A stretch of DNA of 10,295 nt from an uncultured Rothia sp. GTDB taxonomy: Bacteria; Actinomycetota; Actinomycetes; Actinomycetales; Micrococcaceae. The notes under the pieces are model-generated. The model saw only the letters and a program-made list of their open reading frames with translations, did no database searches and had not been told where the DNA came from. The stretch covers positions 1 through 10,295 of the forward strand of contig NZ_CALJRY010000252.1 of NCBI RefSeq assembly GCF_937976295.1, read 5' to 3'. Below, one piece after another: positions 1 to 5,087 of this stretch (its first letter is position 1; each line of letters opens with the position of its first letter). The position numbers were made by a program, and so were the translations under genes.

Positions 1-6
1 ACCGCG

Positions 7-50
7 TGCAGCAAGGAGGCGGGGGAGGGGTCCCTCGCCTCCTTGCTGTA
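7..50. terminator. Long GC-rich hairpin, probable terminator of an upstream gene
   Basis: Positions 10-26 pair with 31-47 around a GGGG tetraloop, with one G-U pair. Positions 7-9 and 48-50 extend the stem to about 20 bp. No clear U-tract follows on either strand, but actinobacterial terminators often lack one. It probably ends a gene lying left of the window and insulates the metal-uptake promoter downstream. Confidence 0.6.
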
Positions 51-138
51 TCTGCAGGTGCTTCTGTTGCTGTGCGCCTGCTCTTGTGTGTCTGTCCCTG
101 TGTTTCTGTCGATATTTCGGGTTTTCTGTGTGGCTTAG
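51..138. other. Non-coding spacer upstream of the manganese operon
   Basis: A G/T-rich stretch between the hairpin and the promoter. No credible open frame, ribosome binding site or further structure was seen. Confidence 0.5.
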
Positions 139-167
139 TTGAAAAGTTCGGCTAGCCGAACTATTGT
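139..167 (+). promoter_or_regulatory. Promoter of the manganese uptake operon
   Basis: A -35 hexamer TTGAAA (139-144, 5 of 6 to consensus) and a -10 hexamer TATTGT (162-167, 4 of 6) are separated by exactly 17 bp. The spacer is almost entirely the palindromic operator. Transcription would begin near 173 and leave an untranslated leader of about 130 nt before the first gene. Confidence 0.6.
145..162. promoter_or_regulatory. Palindromic operator, probable MntR (DtxR-family) binding site
   Basis: AGTTCGGCTAGCCGAACT is a perfect 18-bp palindrome between -35 and -10. Its GGCTAGCC core resembles the centre of DtxR/IdeR boxes. A bound repressor here would block RNA polymerase directly. The nearby mntR-like gene makes Mn-dependent repression the simplest reading. 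The binding itself is inferred. Confidence 0.65.
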
Positions 168-292
168 TAAATTCCGCCCGGGACGACAGGCAAAAGCGCA
201 CTATGATGCCTGCGCAGACACACCGTGTCCCTGTTGCCCCGGCGCGGCACATCCCACACATCAACCACATACTCAAACCCGTGACTTCCAAT

Positions 293-298
293 GAAGGA
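293..298 (+). promoter_or_regulatory. Ribosome binding site that sets the start of the metal-binding lipoprotein
   Basis: GAAGGA lies 6 nt before the ATG at 305. The same frame stays open back to a TTG at 164, but that codon overlaps the -10 region, and the added residues would bury the signal peptide. The ATG at 305 is therefore the start. Confidence 0.7.
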
Positions 299-304
299 CG
301 CCTC

Positions 305-1267
305 ATGAACGCTCTCACCCCCGCAGGCAGCAATGCGCGCCGCCTCGTCCAGGCGCTCTGCGCCGCCCTCGCACTCACCCTGCTACTCGTGCTCACCGGT
401 TGCGGCAACACTGCCAGCACCACCGACGGCGCTACGAGCAGCAACGGCAAGAAGACCGTGCTCACCACCTTCACCGTGCTCGCAGACATCGCCCGCAACG
501 TGGCAGGCGACGACCTGAACGTCGAATCCCTCACCAAGCCCGGCGCAGAGATTCACGAGTACGAGCCTACCCCCTCCGACCTGAAGAAGGCACACGCCGC
601 CGACCTGGTGCTCGACAACGGCCTGAACCTCGAATCCTGGTTCGCCAAGTTCGTTGAAGAATCCAACGCCAAGCACGTGACCGTCTCCGAGGGGGTCACG
701 CCCATCTCCATTACCGAGGACGCCTACGCGGGCAAGCCCAACCCCCACGCCTGGATGAGCCCCAGCAACGTGCAGAAGTACGTGGACGTGATGATTCGTG
801 AATTTAGCGCCCTCGACCCGGCCCACGCCGCCGACTACAAGTCCCGCGGCGAAGCCTACAAGAAGCAGCTGCAGGACGTGCGTGATGAGCTTGTCAAGGA
901 AATCTCCACCCTGCCCGAGAACCAGCGCGCACTCGTCACCTGTGAAGGCGCCTTCTCCTACCTGGCGGCAGACGCGGGCCTGAAGGAAAAGTACATTTGG
1001 GCGGTCAACTCTGAACAGCAGGCGACCCCCTCGCAGATTTCCTCCGTCATCGATTACGTGCGCCAGAATCAGGTGCCCGCCGTGTTCTGCGAATCCACTG
1101 TCTCCGATAACCCGATGCGCCAGGTAGCAGACGCCACCGGCGCACGATTCGGCGGCGTGCTCTACGTTGACTCACTCTCGGAGGCGAACGGCCCCGTGCC
1201 CACCTACCTGGACATGATTCGCTACGATGCCCGCACCATCGTGGCGGGCCTCAAGGGCAACTCCTAA
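305..1267 (+). CDS. mntA: Manganese (metal) ABC transporter substrate-binding lipoprotein
   Basis: This 320-residue lipoprotein captures metal outside the membrane and delivers it to the permease encoded downstream. It belongs to the ZnuA/TroA/PsaA family (cluster A-I). Residues 1-33 form a lipoprotein signal: charged start (R12, R13), hydrophobic core, and a lipobox ending LTGC with C33 as the lipidated cysteine. A short S/T/G linker follows. Four expected metal ligands align with the PsaA set: H84 (in IHEYEPTPSD), H148 (in NPHAWMSP), E214 (in TCEGAFSY) and D289 (in YVDSLSE). A His-His-Glu-Asp set is typical of Mn/Fe binders; zinc binders usually use more histidines and a His-rich loop, which is absent here. 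It is the first gene of the operon, behind the palindromic operator. Manganese is the most likely substrate, though iron cannot be excluded. Confidence 0.88.
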   Translation: MNALTPAGSNARRLVQALCAALALTLLLVLTGCGNTASTTDGATSSNGKKTVLTTFTVLADIARNVAGDDLNVESLTKPGAEIHEYEPTPSDLKKAHAADLVLDNGLNLESWFAKFVEESNAKHVTVSEGVTPISITEDAYAGKPNPHAWMSPSNVQKYVDVMIREFSALDPAHAADYKSRGEAYKKQLQDVRDELVKEISTLPENQRALVTCEGAFSYLAADAGLKEKYIWAVNSEQQATPSQISSVIDYVRQNQVPAVFCESTVSDNPMRQVADATGARFGGVLYVDSLSEANGPVPTYLDMIRYDARTIVAGLKGNS

Positions 1268-1311
1268 ACCCCGAACAAGCCCGGTATAAACCCCAAACCC
1301 CCGATAGGATA

Positions 1312-1345
1312 GGAGGGGCGGTCGCCTTCACGGCTCCGCTCCTCC
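1312..1345 (+). promoter_or_regulatory. Intercistronic hairpin between lipoprotein and ATPase genes
   Basis: GGAGGGGCGG (1312-1321) pairs with CCGCTCCTCC (1336-1345), a 10-bp stem with one G-U pair and a 14-nt loop. It lies in the 176-nt gap inside the operon. No U-tract follows. It could attenuate read-through or protect the upstream message, so that more binding protein than transporter is made. The rest of the gap shows nothing else. Confidence 0.45.
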
Positions 1346-1443
1346 CACGCCGTTAACACTCGCTCACACAGCGCCCACTCACCACCACACAAGCAAGTAC
1401 ACCCGCCGCACGCATACGGTGACCACCAGAAAGAACACAAGGA

Positions 1444-2271
1444 ATGAGCACTCTTCTCAGCTGCGAAAATGTGCACGTGAACTACGGGCCAGTGCGCGCC
1501 CTCACCGGCGCATCCTTCACCCTGGACACCGGGCGTATCTGCGGCCTGATCGGCATGAATGGCTCCGGCAAATCCACCCTCTTCAAAGCCATCATGGGGG
1601 TCGTGCCCGTGCACGCCGGCAGCATCACCCTCGACGGGCAACCCGTCGGCGGTAACCGTGGCAGCCGCGGCAAGAACGCGCACCACCACCGCGCCGGGCT
1701 CGTCAGCTACGTGCCGCAGAGCGAAGAAATCGACTGGACCTTCCCCATCTCCGTGCGCGAGGTCGTCAGCATGGGACGCTACCGCAACCTCGGCATCACC
1801 CGCCGCCTGCGTGCTGCAGACCGTGCCGCCGTGGATGAGGCGCTCGCCCGCGTGGAACTGACCGACCTTGCCGACCGTCAGATTGGGGCGCTTTCGGGCG
1901 GTCAGCGTAAGCGCGCCTTCGTGGCACGCGCTATCGCCCAGGGCGCCCAGTTGCTGCTGCTTGATGAGCCCTTCGCCGGCGTGGATAAGCGCAGCGAGGC
2001 GATGCTCATTCAGGTCATCAAACGGCTACGCGACGAGGGCGCGACCGTGCTGGTTTCTACGCACGACCTGGCGACCCTGCGCCAGTTTGCTGACGAGGCG
2101 CTACTGCTGCGCGGTGAGATTCTGATGCACGACACCCCGGAGAAGGTGCTCGCCCCCGAGAACCTGGTGCGTGCCTTCGGCATGGAAGTGGACGCTGGCG
2201 CGCCGACTGTTACCTCCGGTGATGCTACCTCCGGCACTACTACGAACAGCTCTGCGGAAGGGAAGAACTAA
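1444..2271 (+). CDS. mntB: Manganese ABC transporter ATP-binding protein
   Basis: This 275-residue cytoplasmic ATPase powers metal import. All ABC motifs are present: Walker A GMNGSGKST (37-45), Q-loop glutamine 92 in YVPQSEEIDW, signature LSGGQ (150-154), Walker B LLLLDEP (170-176) and H-loop H207 in STHD. The stretch PQSEEIDWTFPISV is characteristic of the Mn/Zn/Fe chelate subfamily (MntB, PsaB, SitB). Between the early beta-sheet and the Q-loop, residues about 70-83 form an insert rich in Gly, Arg and His (includes HHH at 80-82). The C-terminal 25 residues are Ser/Thr-rich and probably disordered. AAGGA abuts the ATG with no gap and AGAAAG lies 10 nt upstream, so the ribosome binding site is not ideal. 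The homology still begins within a few residues of this start. The stop codon directly precedes the permease ATG. Confidence 0.88.
   Translation: MSTLLSCENVHVNYGPVRALTGASFTLDTGRICGLIGMNGSGKSTLFKAIMGVVPVHAGSITLDGQPVGGNRGSRGKNAHHHRAGLVSYVPQSEEIDWTFPISVREVVSMGRYRNLGITRRLRAADRAAVDEALARVELTDLADRQIGALSGGQRKRAFVARAIAQGAQLLLLDEPFAGVDKRSEAMLIQVIKRLRDEGATVLVSTHDLATLRQFADEALLLRGEILMHDTPEKVLAPENLVRAFGMEVDAGAPTVTSGDATSGTTTNSSAEGKN
2256..2261 (+). promoter_or_regulatory. Ribosome binding site of the permease, inside the ATPase gene
   Basis: GGAAGG in the last codons of the ATPase lies 10 nt before the permease ATG at 2272. The ATPase TAA (2269-2271) abuts that ATG, so translation of the two is probably coupled. 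Confidence 0.5.
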
Positions 2272-3150
2272 ATGGACATCCTCAACTTTCTGGTGGAGCC
2301 GCTGACCCTGCCCTTCATGCTCCGCGCATTCGTGGTCACCGTCATTGCCGCCGCCGTCTGCGCCCTGCTCTCCTGCTGGCTCGTGCTGCTCGGCTGGTCG
2401 CTTATGGGTGACGCGATTTCGCACGCTGTGCTGCCCGGCGTGGTGCTCGCCTACATTTTCGGTGCGCCCTTCGCGGTGGGTGCGGTCATTGCCGCGCTCG
2501 TGGCGGTGGCGCTCATCGGCGGGGTGCGGCGCAGCGGCCGTGTGCGCGAGGACGCCGCGATTGGCATCGTGTTCACGACTTTGTTCGCGTTCGGTCTGGT
2601 GCTGATTTCGGTGACGCCGTCGAATACCGACCTGAACCATATTCTTTTCGGTAACGTGCTGGGTGTGTCCTGGTCGGACGTCTGGCAGGTCGCTATCCTC
2701 GCGGTGATTGTTGCCGCCGTGCTGCTGGTCAAGCGCCGCGACTTCGTGCTGTACGCCTTCGACCCGGGCTTTGCGCAGGCGGTGGGGTTGCGTCCGCGTC
2801 TGCTCGGTGCACTGCTACTTGTGATGCTGGCGCTGACCTCCGTGGTGGCGCTGCAGATCGTTGGTGTGGTGCTGGTCGTGGCGATGCTCGTCATCCCCGG
2901 CGCCACGGCGCGCCTGATGACTGACCGGTTCGTGCCCATGCTCGCGGTGAGCGTGGGAGTCTCCCTGGTGGGCACGCTGACCGGCCTGTACGCCAGCTAC
3001 CACGCGGATGTATCCCCCGGCGGTGCCGTGGTCGTCACGCAGGGCCTGCTGTTCGCCCTGGCGTACGTGTTCGCCCCGCGCTACGGTCTGCTGGGCAGGA
3101 TGCGCGCCCGCCGGCTCAGCGTGACGGAGACCGAGCCGTCTGCTTCCTAA
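2272..3150 (+). CDS. mntC: Manganese ABC transporter permease (ABC-3 family)
   Basis: This 292-residue inner-membrane channel subunit works with the ATPase and lipoprotein encoded just upstream. It shows about eight hydrophobic segments, beginning with residues about 15-45 and ending near 270. The conserved ABC-3 signature appears early as GDAISHAVLPG, and the middle of the protein carries the usual Gly-rich helices (LQIVGVVLVVAMLVIPGATARL). The length is normal for the family. There is only one permease gene, so a homodimer is expected, unlike systems with separate C and D permeases. The C-terminal tail (about 275-292) is polar and cytoplasmic. The gene abuts the ATPase stop codon and ends the operon, followed by a strong terminator. 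Confidence 0.88.
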   Translation: MDILNFLVEPLTLPFMLRAFVVTVIAAAVCALLSCWLVLLGWSLMGDAISHAVLPGVVLAYIFGAPFAVGAVIAALVAVALIGGVRRSGRVREDAAIGIVFTTLFAFGLVLISVTPSNTDLNHILFGNVLGVSWSDVWQVAILAVIVAAVLLVKRRDFVLYAFDPGFAQAVGLRPRLLGALLLVMLALTSVVALQIVGVVLVVAMLVIPGATARLMTDRFVPMLAVSVGVSLVGTLTGLYASYHADVSPGGAVVVTQGLLFALAYVFAPRYGLLGRMRARRLSVTETEPSAS

Positions 3151-3195
3151 GAAAGCTCGCTCTAAGTAAGCTCACTGAATACACTCATCGAATAC

Positions 3196-3240
3196 AGCAA
3201 TAGGCGGAAAGTCCCACCGCGAGGCTTTCCGCCTATTGCT
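3196..3240. terminator. Bidirectional terminator between mntC and mntR
   Basis: AGCAATAGGCGGAAAG (3196-3211) and CTTTCCGCCTATTGCT (3225-3240) form a perfect 16-bp stem with a 13-nt loop. It sits between two convergent gene ends (3150 and 3290), so it can serve both strands. Short T-containing tracts follow on each side, but no long U-run. Confidence 0.85.
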
Positions 3241-3246
3241 ATCTTC

Positions 3247-3268
3247 TGAAGATTAGGTGAAGATTAGG
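3247..3268. repeat. Tandem 11-mer repeat
   Basis: TGAAGATTAGG occurs twice without a gap (3247-3257 and 3258-3268), directly beside the terminator and before the end of mntR. It looks like a small local duplication. Confidence 0.7.
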
Positions 3269-3289
3269 GGTGCCGCTAACGCGCCGCGC

Positions 3290-4021
3290 CTAGCGCACCG
3301 TGCGGGACACGAACAGGGAGGCGGTCGCCTCCGCACCCAACGGAATAATGGTGCCGCCGGGCTTCACCGCGCCGGCTGCGTCCGTCTCGTGCAGGTTGCC
3401 GGAACCGGCACCGACCACGCTCACGTTCACCGCCTCCGAGAAGGGCGCACCCTCCTCAATGTGCAGGCGCACGCCGGGCACAAAGCCGTGGCCCTGCAGG
3501 TAACGCAGCAGGCGCGGGTCGTCGTCGTTAATGCGTTCGAGTACGACTGTTTCGCCGGGTTCGCACTGGCTCAGCGGCACGGTCTGCGGAAAACTAATGT
3601 GCCCCGAAGAGTCGGGGATCGGGTCGCCGTGCGGGTCGCGGGTCGGGTGACCCAGCAGGGTGTCGATGCGGTCCACCATGAAGTCGGATACTGCGTGCTC
3701 CAGAACCTCCGCCTCGTCGTGTACACGGTCCCAGGTGTAGCCGAGGGTCTCAACGAGGAACGTCTCAATGAGGCGGTGACGGCGAATCATCGCCAGCGCG
3801 TAGGAGCGGCCGGTTTCAGTGAGCTCAATAGCGCCGTAGGGCTGATGCTCGATCAGGTCGGCGGCGGCGAGGCGCTTGAGGCCGTCAGATACCGAAGAAA
3901 TGCGCAGGCCCATGCGTTCTGCCAGGGCGGATGCGGTGGCAGGGGTTTTGGTCCATTCTTCGAGGCTCCAGATTTCCTTGAGGTAGTTCTGGGTGCTGAC
4001 GGAAAGTTCTGAAAGAGGCAT
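3290..4021 (-). CDS. mntR: DtxR-family manganese-responsive repressor
   Basis: This 243-residue cytoplasmic repressor probably binds Mn(II) and then the operator of the adjacent uptake operon. It has the three-domain DtxR/IdeR layout: winged helix (about 1-70, recognition helix near 40-52), metal-binding and dimerization domain (about 71-145), and a C-terminal SH3/FeoA-like domain (about 150-243). Alignment by eye to DtxR places H82, E86 and H101 at DtxR H79, E83 and H98, and E108-H109 at DtxR E105-H106. The DtxR selectivity cysteine C102 is replaced by E105, as in Bacillus MntR (E99), which argues for manganese. DtxR M10 / MntR D8 corresponds to N12, an unusual residue. The start is the ATG next to LSVSTQNYLKEIW. 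Its ribosome binding site is weak (AAAAGG about 13 nt upstream). The gene converges on the operon it probably controls. Confidence 0.85.
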   Translation of the reverse strand: MPLSELSVSTQNYLKEIWSLEEWTKTPATASALAERMGLRISSVSDGLKRLAAADLIEHQPYGAIELTETGRSYALAMIRRHRLIETFLVETLGYTWDRVHDEAEVLEHAVSDFMVDRIDTLLGHPTRDPHGDPIPDSSGHISFPQTVPLSQCEPGETVVLERINDDDPRLLRYLQGHGFVPGVRLHIEEGAPFSEAVNVSVVGAGSGNLHETDAAGAVKPGGTIIPLGAEATASLFVSRTVR

Positions 4022-4039
4022 AAAGATAAGTTTACCTTT
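4022..4039. promoter_or_regulatory. Imperfect palindrome abutting the mntR start codon
   Basis: AAAGATAAGTTTACCTTT matches its reverse complement at 14 of 18 bases and lies directly beside the mntR start. It is AT-rich in a GC-rich setting and contains a TAAACT -10-like hexamer on the - strand. It could be a promoter or an autoregulatory site. It does not resemble the operator at 145-162. Confidence 0.25.
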
Positions 4040-4101
4040 TCTCGGGTTTTGCCCGCCGGGATGATGGTTGCGGAAGCGGTGAAAATCCAGGCTTAAAGAG
4101 C

Positions 4102-4153
4102 ATCCCGCCCGGACGGTTCACCCCTGGCAGGGGGCGATCATCACGGGCGGGAT
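4102..4153 (-). terminator. Branched hairpin, probable terminator of the SatD-like gene
   Basis: ATCCCGCCCG (4102-4111) pairs with CGGGCGGGAT (4144-4153). Inside lies a second small hairpin, CCCCT-GGC-AGGGG (4121-4133). On the - strand the structure is followed by GCTCTTT, a modest U-rich tail. The location between the SatD-like stop (4226) and the mntR start fits a terminator or a structured mntR leader. Confidence 0.5.
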
Positions 4154-4225
4154 CGGGTGTTCGGTTCCGCGCGGGCAGCTACGAAAGGCTGGCAGGCGCG
4201 AAAGAATGAGGGATGCGCGGCGGCG

Positions 4226-4909
4226 TTAGGTGGCGCGGCGGCGCGAACGGTCAATACGGGTCAGCAGCTCGATGAGTGCACCGCGTGCCGCCTGCTCCTC
4301 GTGCCAGAGGGAGCGGACGAGGGTGCGGCTGACCGCCTGGGTGGTGATGCCGAGTGCGGTTGCGGCGGCTTTCTGCTGGCCGCGCACGCCGGGTACGAGC
4401 AGGTTGACCACGCGCCATTCGGCTTCGGTGCGGTCGGCGCATACGCGGTAGAGCAGGCGTGCGGAGCCTGCGGCGAGGTCGGCGAGGTGGCGGTTGTCGG
4501 CGCTGACGCTGATGCAGCGTACGGGTGCGCCTCCTTGTGCTTCTTCGACGGCGAGGCGTGAGAATTCGAGGGCGTCGCCGGTGCAGTCGGTGGTGCTGAC
4601 GGCGCCGAGTGCGCCTGCGAATCGGGGGATGTTGAGCTCGCCGATTCCGATGCCGACCCAGAAGCCGTTATCGCGCGCGGCAATGAGCGCCGCGTGTAGT
4701 GCGTCGCTGGCGCGGTCGAAGGCGCCCTGAATTTCGTCAGGGTATGTCTGGGCGAAGGCAACACGCGGGTTGAGCTTTGCGAGTTCGTCCGACAGTGCAG
4801 TGAGTGAGTGCTGTGCGGAACGTTGAATAAAGGTTAGAACGAACACCTTCCTATTATGCCGTAAAACCTTCAACAACCGGCGTAAGGTTCGCCGTAATAC
4901 CGGCAACAT
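4226..4909 (-). CDS. SatD-like protein with C-terminal helix-turn-helix
   Basis: This 227-residue protein has no precisely known role. The pattern fits the SatD family, proteins with a cyclase-like fold and a C-terminal DNA-binding helix-turn-helix. The first strand is at about 22-30 (VFVLTFIQR), in place of the usual ALIADIVGSR. YPDEIQG (56-62) replaces the usual GDEFQG, and GIGIGEL lies at 86-92. The C-terminal helix-turn-helix is at about 178-200 (QQKAAATALGITTQAVSRTL). The first 21 residues are an unusual Arg/Leu-rich amphipathic extension. ATG 4909 has AGGGG five nt upstream, and no other Met occurs in the protein, so this start is well supported. GTG at 4846 is a weaker alternative. The gene is probably transcribed alone, with terminator-like hairpins on both sides. 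It is likely regulatory; the target is unknown. Confidence 0.6.
   Translation of the reverse strand: MLPVLRRTLRRLLKVLRHNRKVFVLTFIQRSAQHSLTALSDELAKLNPRVAFAQTYPDEIQGAFDRASDALHAALIAARDNGFWVGIGIGELNIPRFAGALGAVSTTDCTGDALEFSRLAVEEAQGGAPVRCISVSADNRHLADLAAGSARLLYRVCADRTEAEWRVVNLLVPGVRGQQKAAATALGITTQAVSRTLVRSLWHEEQAARGALIELLTRIDRSRRRAT
4858..4908. repeat. Two 18-nt direct repeats at the start of the SatD-like gene
   Basis: GCCGTAAAACCTTCAACA (4858-4875) and GCCGTAATACCGGCAACA (4891-4908) match at 15 of 18 positions, with starts 33 nt apart. A further CGTAA at 4882-4886 lies in 11-nt register with the second copy. The repeats fall within the first codons of the SatD-like gene, giving the repeated LxVLR in its N-terminus. 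They may be operator sites or simply a coding duplication. Confidence 0.55.
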
Positions 4910-4914
4910 TTAAA

Positions 4915-4919
4915 CCCCT
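4915..4919 (-). promoter_or_regulatory. Ribosome binding site of the SatD-like gene
   Basis: On the - strand AGGGG precedes ATG 4909 by five nt. This supports the longer N-terminus over the internal GTG at 4846. A GATAAT -10-like hexamer lies a little further upstream (4943-4948), without a convincing -35. Confidence 0.6.
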
Positions 4920-4989
4920 AAAAATGCGCATTGATAAGGGGAATTATCGTGAGCATGCACTGTGTGCAGAAATCCTCAAAAGGGCGTAG

Positions 4990-5055
4990 AACACCCCCGA
5001 AAGAAAAATAATTTTCATGCAAGTGCACGTTGAATTATTCGCTTTCGGGGGTGTT
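4990..5055 (-). terminator. Large hairpin after the MFS exporter gene
   Basis: AACACCCCCGAAAG (4990-5003) pairs perfectly with CTTTCGGGGGTGTT (5042-5055). Inside, AATAATT (5007-5013) pairs with AATTATT (5033-5039) across a small internal loop. The result is an extended hairpin with a 19-nt tip. It begins 33 nt past the MFS stop codon and most likely terminates that message. The rest of the 4910-5087 gap holds the SatD-like promoter region. Confidence 0.7.
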
Positions 5056-5087
5056 GAGTGGAGTTGATAGACAGGGCTACCGTGGAA

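Noticed and set aside
164..304. N-terminal extension of the lipoprotein from a TTG at 164
   Set aside because: The TTG lies in the -10 region. The extension lacks a ribosome binding site and would place the signal peptide internally. ATG 305 has a good ribosome binding site.
173..304. yybP-ykoY manganese riboswitch
   Set aside because: Only one short stem is visible and none of the conserved riboswitch sequence was recognised.
1472..1487. Second parS site (CACGTGAA in the ATPase gene)
   Set aside because: Only about half the palindrome is present and it is explained by coding sequence.
1264..1689. 141-codon open frame on the - strand
   Set aside because: It overlaps the ATPase gene, including Walker A, and has no domain or ribosome binding site.
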